From contig VGXM01000005.1 of assembly GCA_016873295.1 (NCBI GenBank), positions 45,877 through 109,876 of the forward strand: DNA of 64,000 nucleotides, read 5' to 3'. This document shows positions 7,544 through 15,481 of the stretch, piece after piece. The number at the start of each line of letters is the position of its first letter. Within the stretch, counting starts at the first letter, position 1. Under the pieces are notes generated by a model, which saw nothing but the letters and a program-made list of their open reading frames with translations, did no database searches and was not told the DNA's origin. This DNA is from Phycisphaerae bacterium. Its GTDB lineage: Bacteria; Planctomycetota; Phycisphaerae; Phycisphaerales; UBA1924. Both the position numbers and the translations under genes were made by a program.

Positions 7544-8323
7544 ATGGCACGCATTCGCGGTCTTTCCCTCATCGCGGCGGCGACGGTCGCCCCCGCGGCG
7601 TTGGCCCAGGTCCATGGCGGGGACGTCATCCTCGCCCTCCAGGACGGCAGGATCGTCACCGGGGCCGTCGCCCTCGGACAGACCGAGCCCTACTTCCCCG
7701 AGCAGGTCTTCGGGGGCGAGTTGGACCCCGTCACGCACTTCGGCGACGAGCCCGGGTTTGACTCGGCGCCCGGTACCTTCCCACCCTTCTCTCAGGTGGG
7801 GTTCACGATCCGCCGGGCGCTCCGGGCGTGGGACGGCGCGGGATTCGAGTCGATCCCGGCGGAGCGGATCGAGGTGCGGCGGGGCACGCTGGGGCCGGTG
7901 CTCACGCCGACGGGCGACGACCCGGTCGTCGGGTTCGCCCTGACCGTCAACGCGCTGGGCGAGCTGCACGGGCACCTGGGGTTCTTGCTGCTGGCGCCGG
8001 CGGGCGCGGGGGTCTACCTGCTGGAACTGGAGCTCTGGCACGATGCGCCCGCCTCGGCGGTCTCGCGGCCCTTCTGGATCGTCTTCAACCACGACCGGAC
8101 CGAGCCCGAGCACGAGGCCGCGGTGGAGCACGTCTACCTCACGCGCGTCTGCCCGGCGGACCGCAACCTCGACCGCACCGTCGACTTCAACGACGTGCTG
8201 GGGTATCTCAACGAGTTCAACGAGGGGCTGCCCCGCGCCGACCTGACCGGCGACGGCGTGGTGGACTTCAACGACTTCCTGGCGTTCCTCAACTACTTCA
8301 ACGGGCCCTGCCCCATTCTCTGA
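7544..8323 (+). CDS. Secreted protein with C-terminal dockerin-like Ca-binding motif
   Basis: A 259-residue exported protein: signal peptide about 1-22 (LSLIAAATVAPAALAQ), then a beta-rich domain beginning HGGDVILALQDGRIVTGAV, with an internal FGDEPGFDS segment and ELHGHLGFLLLAP. The tail (about 204-259) has two dockerin-type repeats, NLDRTVDFNDVLGYLNEF and TGDGVVDFNDFLAFLNYF, framed by two cysteines (CPAD and GPC). This double EF-hand-like tail is common in Phycisphaerae surface proteins. AAGGAA lies just before the ATG. It sits between the pseudopilin and the ABC ATPase, so it may be an extracytoplasmic metal-binding or attachment component. No enzymatic motif is seen. Confidence 0.8.
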   Translation: MARIRGLSLIAAATVAPAALAQVHGGDVILALQDGRIVTGAVALGQTEPYFPEQVFGGELDPVTHFGDEPGFDSAPGTFPPFSQVGFTIRRALRAWDGAGFESIPAERIEVRRGTLGPVLTPTGDDPVVGFALTVNALGELHGHLGFLLLAPAGAGVYLLELELWHDAPASAVSRPFWIVFNHDRTEPEHEAAVEHVYLTRVCPADRNLDRTVDFNDVLGYLNEFNEGLPRADLTGDGVVDFNDFLAFLNYFNGPCPIL

Positions 8324-8379
8324 CGTCACCGCGAGGGGGGGTCGGCGTGTATGCTCTGTGCCCCCGAGGACGGCTCCTC

Positions 8380-9054
8380 TTGACGACCCCGATCCCGCTG
8401 TCGATCCGCGACCTGAAGTTCCGGTACGAGCCCGCCGGGCCCTGGACCGTGGAGATCGCGCAGCTCGACGTGCGCGCGGGGGAGCAGGTGCTGCTGACGG
8501 GCGGGTCGGGGTCGGGCAAGAGCACGCTGCTGCACCTGGTGAGCGGCCTGGTGGACCCGGCGGAGGGCTCGGTCTTGATCGCCGGGCACAACATCCACGA
8601 CCTGCGCGGGGCCCGTCGCGACCTCTTCCGCGGGCGTCACGTGGGCGTGATCTTCCAGACCTTCAACCTGCTGCACGGGTTCAGCGCGCTGGAGAACGTG
8701 ATGGCGGCGATGATGTTCGGGACGATCCCGCGCGCCGAGCACGCCGGGCGGGCCCGGCGCCTGCTCGAACACCTCGGGATCGAGCGGGTCGACGCCCCGG
8801 CCGACCGCCTGAGCGTGGGGCAGCAGCAGCGCGTGGCGGTGGCGCGGGCCCTGGCGTGCGACCCGGTGCTGGTGCTCGCCGACGAGCCGACCGCGAGCCT
8901 GGACCCGGAGAACAGCGACGCGGCGATCCGGCTGATCCAGGAGGCGTGCCGGGAGAAGAGCGCGGCCCTGGTGTGCGTGAGCCACGACCCGGCGATGACC
9001 GAGCGATTCGAACGCCGCGTGAGACTGGCGGACCTGGCCCGCCCGCTGGGATGA
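8380..9054 (+). CDS. ABC transporter ATP-binding protein (LolD/MacB-type)
   Basis: This 224-residue ATPase energises the permease encoded next. It shows Walker A GGSGSGKST (residues 41-49), Q-loop FQTFNLL, signature LSVGQQQRVAVARAL, Walker B VLVLADEPT and the switch His in SHDP. The LolD/MacB/FtsE class is indicated by length and by the FtsX-like partner. The start is the TTG at 8380: GAGGA lies 9 nt upstream and the domain begins right after it, while upstream codons overlap only a short spacer. The permease ATG follows its stop by 4 nt. Its order with a DUF3299 gene matches the Zur-regulated PA4064-PA4066 module of Pseudomonas aeruginosa. Confidence 0.9.
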   Translation: MTTPIPLSIRDLKFRYEPAGPWTVEIAQLDVRAGEQVLLTGGSGSGKSTLLHLVSGLVDPAEGSVLIAGHNIHDLRGARRDLFRGRHVGVIFQTFNLLHGFSALENVMAAMMFGTIPRAEHAGRARRLLEHLGIERVDAPADRLSVGQQQRVAVARALACDPVLVLADEPTASLDPENSDAAIRLIQEACREKSAALVCVSHDPAMTERFERRVRLADLARPLG

Positions 9055-9058
9055 ACCC

Positions 9059-10351
9059 ATGACCGACTGGACGATCATCCTGCGGAGCATGACCTCGAGG
9101 CTCTTCTCGACGCTGGTCACGGTGCTGACGGTCGCGATCGCGGTGGGGCTGCTGGTGGTGCTGGCGTCGATGCGCGACGCGGGGCGCCGGGCGTTCGAGC
9201 GCGGCAGCGGGGACATGCACCTGCTCGTCAGCGCCGACGCCAGCCCGCTCGTGAGCGTGCTGAACGGGGTCTTCTACGCCAACGCCCCCCGCCGCCCCAT
9301 CACCTGGGAACGGTACGAGCAACTGGTCAAAGGCACGCCGGCGGAGTGGGCCATCCCGACGCAACTCGGCGACAGTTACATGGGGCTGCCGGTGCTGGCG
9401 ACGACGCCGGAGTTCTTCACGCGCTTCCGCCCCGACGCGGAACACCCGTGGAAGGCCGCGAGCGGGCGGTTCTTCGACAAGCCGTTCGAGGTGGTGGTCG
9501 GGGCCCGGGCGGCGAAGGCGACGGGGCTGCGCGTGGGGGAGCGGGTCTTCCTGACCCACGGCATCGCGCAGTCGCGCCAGGCGGGCGACGCCGGGGCCCC
9601 CGAGGCCCACGTCCACTACGACTTCAGCTACGAGGTCGTCGGCGTGCTCGAACCCACGGGATCGAGCCACGACCGGGCGGTCTTCACCGACCTGGCCAGT
9701 TCGTGGGTCATCCACGCCCACGACCGCCGCACGCGCCAGGACCCGGCGATCAAGACCACGACGGAGGCGGACCTGGTCGCGGCGGACCGGCTGATCACGG
9801 GCGTGTACCTTCGGCTGTTCACCAGGCCGGGCTCGAACACGCCGGCGAACCTGCCCCAGGTCTTCGACGCGCTCCGGCGGGACGCGACGCTGACGGTGGC
9901 GCAGCCCAAACAGGAGATCGACCGCCTGTTCGTCATCGTGTCGGACCTGAACCAGATCTTCCTGGCGATCGGGGCGTGCGTGCTGCTGGCCAGCGGCGTG
10001 GGCATCATGCTCGCGCTGTACAACTCCATGGAGAGCCGTCGCCGCCAGGTGGCGGTGCTCCGGGTGCTGGGGGCGAGCAAGGGTCGCGTGTTCGGGCTGG
10101 TGCTCACCGAGTCGGCGCTGATCGGGGTGATGGGTGCGATCGTGGGCGCGGGCGGGGCGGCGATCGGCGCGCGGCTGGTCGCGGCGGCGCTCAAGTCGCG
10201 CGTGGGCGTCGTCGTCACACCCGACCTCTCGCCGACGGTCGTGGTGGTGCTGCTGGCGGGCACGGTGGTGCTCGCGGCCCTGGCGGGGGTCGTGCCGGCG
10301 GTCATGGCCTACCGCACGAGCGTGGCACGCAACCTGCGCCCGATCGGCTAG
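9059..10351 (+). CDS. ABC transporter permease, FtsX/MacB type
   Basis: The 430-residue protein has one N-terminal membrane helix (about 12-36), a long periplasmic domain (about 40-300) and three C-terminal helices (about 300-420), the FtsX/MacB topology. The last cytoplasmic loop has SRRRQVAVLRVLGASKGRVFGLVL, the usual contact with the ATPase. Such permeases move lipoproteins or periplasmic factors by mechanotransmission rather than metal ions through a channel. It follows the ATPase gene by 4 nt. The stop codon TAG (10349-10351) forms the left edge of an inserted palindromic element, which separates it from the DUF3299 gene. Confidence 0.9.
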   Translation: MTDWTIILRSMTSRLFSTLVTVLTVAIAVGLLVVLASMRDAGRRAFERGSGDMHLLVSADASPLVSVLNGVFYANAPRRPITWERYEQLVKGTPAEWAIPTQLGDSYMGLPVLATTPEFFTRFRPDAEHPWKAASGRFFDKPFEVVVGARAAKATGLRVGERVFLTHGIAQSRQAGDAGAPEAHVHYDFSYEVVGVLEPTGSSHDRAVFTDLASSWVIHAHDRRTRQDPAIKTTTEADLVAADRLITGVYLRLFTRPGSNTPANLPQVFDALRRDATLTVAQPKQEIDRLFVIVSDLNQIFLAIGACVLLASGVGIMLALYNSMESRRRQVAVLRVLGASKGRVFGLVLTESALIGVMGAIVGAGGAAIGARLVAAALKSRVGVVVTPDLSPTVVVVLLAGTVVLAALAGVVPAVMAYRTSVARNLRPIG

Positions 10352-10388
10352 GCGCGAGTCGGAAGAACGCGCACCAAGGCGCCAGCGG

Positions 10389-10491
10389 GTGCCACGGGCG
10401 AGCCGCCCGGCGGCTCGCCCGTGCCGGCGTCCCGACCGGCCTCGAACAGCCGCACGGGTCATCGGGCGAAGCGCCCGATGACCCGTGGCAC
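10389..10491. repeat. Double-hairpin repeat unit A
   Basis: The 103-bp unit starts GTGCCACGGG and ends CCCGTGGCAC. Each half folds on itself: CACGGGCGAGCCGCC with its complement, then CACGGGTCATCGGGCG with its complement, separated by about 30 bp of unpaired spacer. Confidence 0.7.
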
Positions 10492-10581
10492 CCGGAGCGC
10501 ATCCCTCCACGGACGTCCGACACACACCACTCGTGGCGTGAGTCGGAAGAACGCGCCCAAAGGCGCCGGCGGGCGCCGCGG

Positions 10582-10684
10582 GTGCCACGGGCGATCCGCC
10601 TTGCGGATCGCCCGTGCCGGCGTCAGGGCGGGCCTTGAACAGCCGCACGGGTCATCGGGCGAAGCGCCCGATGACCCGTGGCAC
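10582..10684. repeat. Double-hairpin repeat unit B
   Basis: Same 103-bp design as unit A and the same right-hand hairpin, but the left-hand stem is changed on both sides (GGGCGATCCGC pairing with GCGGATCGCCC), so base pairing is kept while sequence differs. Confidence 0.7.
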
Positions 10685-10787
10685 CCGACCCGCGCGGGTC
10701 ACGGGCGAAGCGCCCGATGACCCGTGGCACCCGGAGCGCATCCGTCCACGGACTTCCGACTCGCGCCACGAGCGCACCCACGCGGGG

Positions 10788-10793
10788 TACGAT
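10788..10793 (+). promoter_or_regulatory. -10 hexamer of the DUF3299 gene
   Basis: TACGAT ends 6 nt before the ATG at 10800, as expected for a leaderless message. It would let the DUF3299 gene be expressed in spite of the palindromic insertion upstream. Confidence 0.4.
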
Positions 10794-10799
10794 CCGGGT

Positions 10800-11675
10800 A
10801 TGAAGATCTTCTGGGCGCTGATCGCGCTGCTGACGGCCGCCGCGGCGGCCGTGCTGGTCTTGGAGCGTCCCGGCGGGGCGTCGGCGCCGCCGGCGGGCGC
10901 GCGAATCGCCGCCCCCGCGCCGGTCGCGGCGCCCCCCGTGGCCTCGCCCGTCGCGCCGGCGCCGGTTGTCGTGGCGGCGGCCGAGATCGCCGTCGAAGTG
11001 CCGACGCCCACCGTGCCCGCCGCCGTTGAGGCGGTGGCGTCCGTCGAGCCCGAGGCCATCGTCTCCGTTCCAGATCCGGCGACCCCCGAAGCCAAGCCCG
11101 CGGAGGCGATGAACCCGATCAACCGGCCGCTCATTCCGGAGGGCGAGGCGGCGGTCCCGGCGCCCGCCCCCGCGAAGCCCGCGCCGTCGGCGATGACCAA
11201 GGTCGTGCGCGACGACGGCACGATCCTGATCAACGACCGGTGGGTGATAAAGGGAGAAGGCACGAGCGCCAAGCCCTACGAGGTGACGTGGGAGTACCTC
11301 ATCTCCGCCGGCGAGACCTACGACCCCAAGGCCGGGCAGAACGTCGTTCCCGAGCACATCGCCATGCTCGACGGCGCGCACGTGCGCATCACGGGCTGGA
11401 TCGCCTTCCCGCTGTACGTGCAGTCGGCGACCGAGCTCCTGGCGATGCTCAACCAGTGGGACGGGTGCTGCATCGGGGTGCCTCCCACGCCCTACGACGC
11501 CATCGAGGTGCGCCTCAAGGCCCCGGCCGAGGGGGACGATCGCCTGGCGACCTTCGGCACCATCGAAGGGCTCTTCGGCGTCAAGCCCTATGTCGTGGGC
11601 GGCTGGCTCGTCGGGCTCTACGTGATGGAGCAGGCCCGGATCGTGCCCGGGCGGTTCAACGACGGCGGGTCGTGA
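10800..11675 (+). CDS. DUF3299 domain protein
   Basis: The 291-residue product has an N-terminal membrane anchor (MKIFWALIALLTAAAAAVLVL), a low-complexity Ala/Pro/Val linker (about 25-135) and a C-terminal DUF3299 domain (about 150-290). The domain shows TWEYLISAGETYDPKAGQNV, MLDGAHVRITGWIAFPL, the cysteine pair in WDGCCIGVPPTPYDAIEV and the end LVGLYVMEQARIV. In Pseudomonas PA4066, of the same domain, lies in a Zur-controlled operon with an ATPase and an FtsX-like permease, the arrangement seen here. It probably acts on the periplasmic side with that transporter; the CC-GxPPxP motif is a likely metal site. The ATG at 10800 follows the anchor pattern best. Confidence 0.85.
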   Translation: MKIFWALIALLTAAAAAVLVLERPGGASAPPAGARIAAPAPVAAPPVASPVAPAPVVVAAAEIAVEVPTPTVPAAVEAVASVEPEAIVSVPDPATPEAKPAEAMNPINRPLIPEGEAAVPAPAPAKPAPSAMTKVVRDDGTILINDRWVIKGEGTSAKPYEVTWEYLISAGETYDPKAGQNVVPEHIAMLDGAHVRITGWIAFPLYVQSATELLAMLNQWDGCCIGVPPTPYDAIEVRLKAPAEGDDRLATFGTIEGLFGVKPYVVGGWLVGLYVMEQARIVPGRFNDGGS

Positions 11676-11676
11676 C

Positions 11677-11979
11677 TCAGTCGTCGGCGGAGATGCTCTT
11701 GGGGCCCCGCGTTCCCGCGACGCGCTCCATGTAGCCCTTGCCCTTGCGCTCGTACTTGGTGAAGCCCAGGCGCTCCAGGTTCTTGTTGGAGAGGGCGCCC
11801 TTGCCCTTGGTGTCGCTCCACTTGCCGGCGATCATCGGGGCGACGATGGCGCGCCGGACGGGCCTGCCCGTCTCCGGGTGCTTCGTGAGCGCCTCGTCCT
11901 TCATGGACTGGACCACTTCGAGGGTCTCGCCGGTGGGCGTGCCGTCCTTGCCGAGGACCTCGTAGACGTAGATGGGCAT
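11677..11979 (-). CDS. FmdB-like small protein without zinc-ribbon cysteines
   Basis: The 100-residue protein begins MPIYVYEVLGKDGTPTGETLEVVQSM and continues HPETGRPVRRAIVAP, the pattern of FmdB/zinc-ribbon regulatory proteins (MPIYEYxC..CG..FE..Q.M...CP.CG...RR), but every cysteine of the usual CxxC pairs is replaced. The tail (KNLERLGFTKYERKGKGYMERV) is basic. The ATG at 11979 was chosen because the family begins at MPIY; upstream codons are not conserved in character. It lies 17 nt downstream of the next minus-strand gene and is probably cotranscribed. Without cysteines it cannot bind zinc in the family manner; its function is unknown. Confidence 0.65.
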   Translation of the reverse strand: MPIYVYEVLGKDGTPTGETLEVVQSMKDEALTKHPETGRPVRRAIVAPMIAGKWSDTKGKGALSNKNLERLGFTKYERKGKGYMERVAGTRGPKSISADD

Positions 11980-11996
11980 GGCGATCTCGCGGGGCG

Positions 11997-12311
11997 TCAG
12001 CCGAACATGCGACCGGTCTCGACGTCCATCATCTTCCACTTCTCGGCCTTGCAGAGGCGGCTGAGGACGGGCCAGGCGATGTCCTCGTCGAGGAGGCTGA
12101 CGAGGACCTGCTGCACAACGGGCTGGGCGGTGGCGACCTCGCAGGTGAAGCCCGGGCCGTGGAGGATCTCGACACCGCCGGCGTCGGGCCCTGTGCCGTC
12201 GCCGCCGGTGTTGTAGCGGCCGAGGGTGGCGCGGAGGTCCTTGAGCGCGCCGAGCGTGGCGGGACCGCCGTCGCTTGGGTTCATGAGCACGAGTTGTCGC
12301 CGCCTGGGCAT
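11997..12311 (-). CDS. Hypothetical protein, 104 aa
   Basis: No family was recognised. It is a soluble, signal-less protein with a central GPGFTCEVATAQPVVQQVLVSLLDEDIAW segment and the end KMMDVETGRMFG, which looks like an alpha/beta domain. An AGGAG box about 8 nt before the ATG supports a real gene. It precedes the FmdB-like gene by 17 nt. Confidence 0.5.
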   Translation of the reverse strand: MPRRRQLVLMNPSDGGPATLGALKDLRATLGRYNTGGDGTGPDAGGVEILHGPGFTCEVATAQPVVQQVLVSLLDEDIAWPVLSRLCKAEKWKMMDVETGRMFG

Positions 12312-12327
12312 GAACGCTCCTGTGGGG

Positions 12328-12756
12328 CTACCCGGCGCCGCCGTCCAGGGCCTCGTCGCGGGCGTCGACCAGTTCGACGGCCAGGTCGAGGAGACGGGCC
12401 AGGGGCACGGGCTTGAGGAGGTAACGGTCCACCCCGAGACTCTCGGCGTAGGCCTGATGGCGCCGGCCCTCGTTGGCGGTGACCATGATGACGGCGGGGC
12501 TCTCCTCGCGCCCCTTGATCTTCTCGAGAACGAGGAAGCCGGAGCGCCTGGGGAGCATCATGTCCAGGACGACCAGGTCGGGCTCCTCGTCGGTGCAGAG
12601 GCGGACGGCCTCGTTGCCGTCCATGCACGTCCAAGTAGCGGCGCCCTCGGACTTGAAGGCGGCGTCGAAGGACTCGAGGACGTCGCGGTCGTCATCGACG
12701 ATGAGCACCCGCACGTCTTCGAGCCGACCGCTGCCCTGTGGCTGGTTCTGGTCCAT
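12328..12756 (-). CDS. Single-domain response regulator
   Basis: The 142-residue protein is a lone CheY-like receiver: VLIVDDDRDVLESFDAAF (acidic pocket), phosphoacceptor Asp in DLVVLDMMLPRRSGF, the Thr in VIMVTANEG and Lys in YLLKPVPL. There is no output domain, so it must act through protein contacts or phosphotransfer. The chosen ATG at 12756 starts MDQNQPQGSGRLEDVRVL; an earlier ATG would add an arginine-rich leader of no clear value. No cognate kinase is adjacent. Confidence 0.85.
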   Translation of the reverse strand: MDQNQPQGSGRLEDVRVLIVDDDRDVLESFDAAFKSEGAATWTCMDGNEAVRLCTDEEPDLVVLDMMLPRRSGFLVLEKIKGREESPAVIMVTANEGRRHQAYAESLGVDRYLLKPVPLARLLDLAVELVDARDEALDGGAG

Positions 12757-12851
12757 GGGTTCCCGTCCGCGACCCGCCTGCGAGCGGGAGTGTATTCGCA
12801 AGACGGGCGGGGGCTGTTCGCTGGCACGGGACGAGTGCGGCCCGGAGGGGC

Positions 12852-12906
12852 AAAAAAGAAGGCGGGCGGACGGCGTAGCACCCTGTGGGGTGAAGCACCG
12901 CCCGCC
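12852..12906 (-). terminator. Intrinsic terminator of the surface-protein gene
   Basis: On the minus strand GGCGGGCGG pairs with CCGCCCGCC across a loop, followed by TTCTTTTTT (12851-12860). It lies 45 bp after the stop of the PEP-CTERM-like gene and is the clearest Rho-independent terminator in the window. Confidence 0.75.
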
Positions 12907-12950
12907 CAGTCTCCCTCTCCCGCCGGGGCCGCCCCCGCCGGTCTCCCACC

Positions 12951-13703
12951 CTACCGCCGCCGACGGGCGACCATGATCGACGCCAGGCCGAGCAACGCCA
13001 CCGTGCCGGGCGCCGGGGTGATCACGAAGGCCAGGTCCAGCGACTCATGCGTGATCGGGTCGCGCAGTTCATTCCAGGACCAGGGCGGCGGCTCGCCCCG
13101 GTGCTGCCAGACCGCGTCGTCGTTGAAGTGGTCGCGGCTGGTCTTCCAGCCGATTCGCCGGTTGATGCCGTCCGGAAGCTTGATGGAAAGGTCCAGCCAG
13201 TAGATCGTGCCCTGCTGCTGGATGAAGGGGTTATCGATGTGATCGATGTTGGCCTGGTAGAAGGCGAGGTGATCGGGACGGCGCCACAGCCCCGTCTTGG
13301 GGTCGTACCACCCCTGCGGGCCCTGCCCGTAGGGACGGAACCGGACGTTGGGCATCGACGGCATGAACCGCCGCGCCCACAGCAGGTCACCCGGCCTGCT
13401 GTGGGATCCGGGCGTCGCGGGAATGTCCGAGTGGATGCTCACGTCGATCCACTCGATCGGCGCCGGCTGGTCATACTCCCACGAGAACCAGAAGTGGATG
13501 TCGCTGACCGGCCCCGTCTGGCTGCACCGCCAGTCGTCGGCCAGCACCTTGGGCCACGTCATGTTCACGTCCCACCCCTGCGGGTCGGGCAACTGCGGCC
13601 AGTGCATCTTGTGCGGGTCGCCGGGGTTCCAGTCGGCGTGCGCGAACGGAACCAACGCGCACCCCGCCCCGACGACGATCCATGCGATCGTGCGAGCCCT
13701 CAT
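12951..13703 (-). CDS. Exported protein with PEP-CTERM-like sorting tail
   Basis: The 250-residue product has a signal peptide (MRARTIAWIVVGAGCALVPFAHA), a Trp/Asp-rich beta domain (DWNPGDPHKMHWPQLPDPQ, DIHFWFSWEYDQP, GTIYWLDLSIKL) and the tail TPAPGTVALLGLASIMVARRRR. The tail has the PEP-CTERM layout: Pro-rich motif, hydrophobic helix, Arg cluster. The Trp-rich domain resembles planctomycete domains found with such tails (DUF7901-like, from memory). The ATG at 13703 has a strong AGGAGGAGG 8 nt upstream. It is monocistronic and ends in an intrinsic terminator. Function is unknown; it should be sorted to the cell surface. Confidence 0.8.
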   Translation of the reverse strand: MRARTIAWIVVGAGCALVPFAHADWNPGDPHKMHWPQLPDPQGWDVNMTWPKVLADDWRCSQTGPVSDIHFWFSWEYDQPAPIEWIDVSIHSDIPATPGSHSRPGDLLWARRFMPSMPNVRFRPYGQGPQGWYDPKTGLWRRPDHLAFYQANIDHIDNPFIQQQGTIYWLDLSIKLPDGINRRIGWKTSRDHFNDDAVWQHRGEPPPWSWNELRDPITHESLDLAFVITPAPGTVALLGLASIMVARRRR

Positions 13704-14018
13704 ACCGAGCCTCCTCCTCTGAACAAACCCGGCCTTCACGTCAGACGCCCGACGTGTCGGCTCGACCCCAGGGGCCGAACCACACAAAGCGTGCGGCCGG
13801 AGTTCAGAAGAGGCGAGTGAGCCGCCAGGCGCCAACCGCCCGAGTGCGTGCGCCCGTAGTGTGCGCGATGGAGCGACGGAATGCAATGGCCTCGATGGGG
13901 GGAGAATACCCCGATTTCGACGGCGGTCTCTCCGCGTCGGCTGGGCAGGCGAAACCCGCGCATGCCGCCGCGACTCAGGCACTTGCGAATGCGGGCTCGG
14001 AAGGTGATAGTTACGACC

Positions 14019-15479
14019 ATGCTGCGAACACTCCTTCGAGCGCCCCTCCTGGCCGCGATCCTGGCTCCCCTCTCCCTCCTGGCCGCGGGTTGTGCACCGG
14101 CTCCGCGCGGCGACCCCGCGGACTCGCCGGCCCGCGCCGGCCCGCCGGTTCTTGACGGCGACATCTCGGAGTGGGGCGACGCGAGCGTGCTCGCGGACGG
14201 GCAGTACCTGTACGTCCGCTGGAGCACGGGTCGGGCCGACTATCCGCCCCAGGCCGCGCCGTACACCACCGCAATCCTGCTCGACCTGGACGACAGCGCC
14301 GCGACGGGGCTCATGCGTTCGGCGGGGGGTGAGGTGCTGGGGGTGGATCTTGAGGTGCTCCTCTCGCCGGGGGGCAACGAGGGAACACAGGCGGGCGTGC
14401 GGATCGCGGCCGTCAGCGCCGCGGGCGAGCGGACGCCGATCCCGCACGCGGAGGCCGGCTTCTCATTCTGCCCGACGTACGCGGCGACGTGGTTCGAGGG
14501 GCGGCTGTCGCGTTCGTTGCCCACGGGCGCGATCAGCGGCCCGGCCGTCGTCGGCGTCGTCGCGATCGTGGACCACGAGGGCCGGGTGCTGGGCGAGAGC
14601 GAGGCGTTCCGTCGCCGGCTGCCCGCGCGGATGGCGTCGGTTCCATCGGGGCAGATCCCCGCGCCGGGCGCCGAGACCCTGCGTGTCGTCAGCTACAACG
14701 TGCTCAAGTCGGGCCCCGTGGCACGCCCCGAGCCCTTCGAGCGCATCCTGCGCGCCCTCGCGCCTGACGTGGTGCTGCTTCAGGAGTGGGACGACCGGGC
14801 GTCGATCGATCCGTGGTTCAACACGCGCCTGGGCGACCTGGGGCGGTGGTACGTTCGCGCGGGCGAGGGCGGCGTCGCGATCGCCAGCCGGCACCCGCTC
14901 GAGGAGGCGGGCCCGGACGCGGTCGTGATCGCGCCCGAGGGGCCCGAGGGTCGGGGCTACCGCCCGGTGCGCGTCGTGGCGGGGCTGGCCCGGACGCCGA
15001 TCGGAGACGTGCTGGTCTCGAGCCTGCACCTCAAGTGCTGCGGGACGGCGGGGGGCGTGGAGGACCGCGCGCGGCTGGCGGAGGCGCGGGCCGTGAATGC
15101 GGCGGTGCTCAAGGGCATCGACGACCAGCGCGTGTCGCACGTCGTGATCGGGGGCGACTTCAACCTGGTGGGGTCGAGGCCGCCGCTGGACCTGGCCCGG
15201 GCGGCGCTGGACGCCGACGGGAGCGACCTGGCCATCGCCGACGCCCGCGTGCTGGGGGATCGTGCGTACGACACGTGGTCGGACGCGCGGAGCGCCTTTG
15301 GGCCCGGGCGGCTGGACTTCCTGGCGTTCAGCGACGCGTCGGCGCAGGCGGCGCGGGCGTTCGTGGTGGACACGGCGAGGCTGGGGCGGGCCGCGCTGGG
15401 CGCCTCGGGGCTCCTCCCCGGCGACAGCGCCGCCGCCAGCGATCACCTGCCCGTGGTGGTTGACCTTCGCTCGCGGTGA
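14019..15479 (+). CDS. Lipoprotein with endonuclease/exonuclease/phosphatase domain
   Basis: The 486-residue protein has a lipoprotein signal (LRAPLLAAILAPLSLLAAGC), an N-terminal beta domain that begins VLDGDISEWGDAS (a carbohydrate-binding-like start) to about 215, and a C-terminal EEP domain (about 225-486). EEP signs are LRVVSYNVLKSGP, VVLLQEWDD (catalytic Glu), SLHLKCCG, VVIGGDFNLV (Asn/Asp pair), RLDFLAFSD and the final SDHLPVVVDL (Asp-His). Such enzymes cleave phosphodiesters in nucleic acids, phospholipids or inositides, here on the outside of the inner membrane or outer membrane. The substrate is unknown. The ATG at 14019 gives a full signal peptide. The gene ends 2 nt from the convergent rnc. 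Confidence 0.85.
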   Translation: MLRTLLRAPLLAAILAPLSLLAAGCAPAPRGDPADSPARAGPPVLDGDISEWGDASVLADGQYLYVRWSTGRADYPPQAAPYTTAILLDLDDSAATGLMRSAGGEVLGVDLEVLLSPGGNEGTQAGVRIAAVSAAGERTPIPHAEAGFSFCPTYAATWFEGRLSRSLPTGAISGPAVVGVVAIVDHEGRVLGESEAFRRRLPARMASVPSGQIPAPGAETLRVVSYNVLKSGPVARPEPFERILRALAPDVVLLQEWDDRASIDPWFNTRLGDLGRWYVRAGEGGVAIASRHPLEEAGPDAVVIAPEGPEGRGYRPVRVVAGLARTPIGDVLVSSLHLKCCGTAGGVEDRARLAEARAVNAAVLKGIDDQRVSHVVIGGDFNLVGSRPPLDLARAALDADGSDLAIADARVLGDRAYDTWSDARSAFGPGRLDFLAFSDASAQAARAFVVDTARLGRAALGASGLLPGDSAAASDHLPVVVDLRSR

Positions 15480-15481
15480 GG

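Larger units (their letters stand above)
10351..10767. repeat. 417-bp palindromic insertion with perfect 15-bp terminal inverted repeats
   Basis: GGCGCGAGTCGGAAG at 10351-10365 is matched exactly, inverted, at 10753-10767. Between them are two full double-hairpin units (10389-10491 and 10582-10684), a degenerate partial unit (about 10690-10731) and a third copy of the GAGTCGGAAG motif near 10540, so the block looks like an internally duplicated, non-autonomous element. It carries no gene. It interrupts the metal-responsive operon between the permease and DUF3299 genes and may act as a transcript stabiliser or attenuator there. Confidence 0.7.

Noticed and set aside
6227..8329. Large minus-strand frames opposite the metal operon
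   Set aside because: They are antisense shadows of GC-rich genes with no domains, signals or ribosome sites.
13704..14447. Longer minus-strand frame upstream of the PEP-CTERM-like protein
   Set aside because: It is a GC-rich open frame antisense to the endonuclease lipoprotein gene; the signal peptide and strong ribosome site place the start at 13703.
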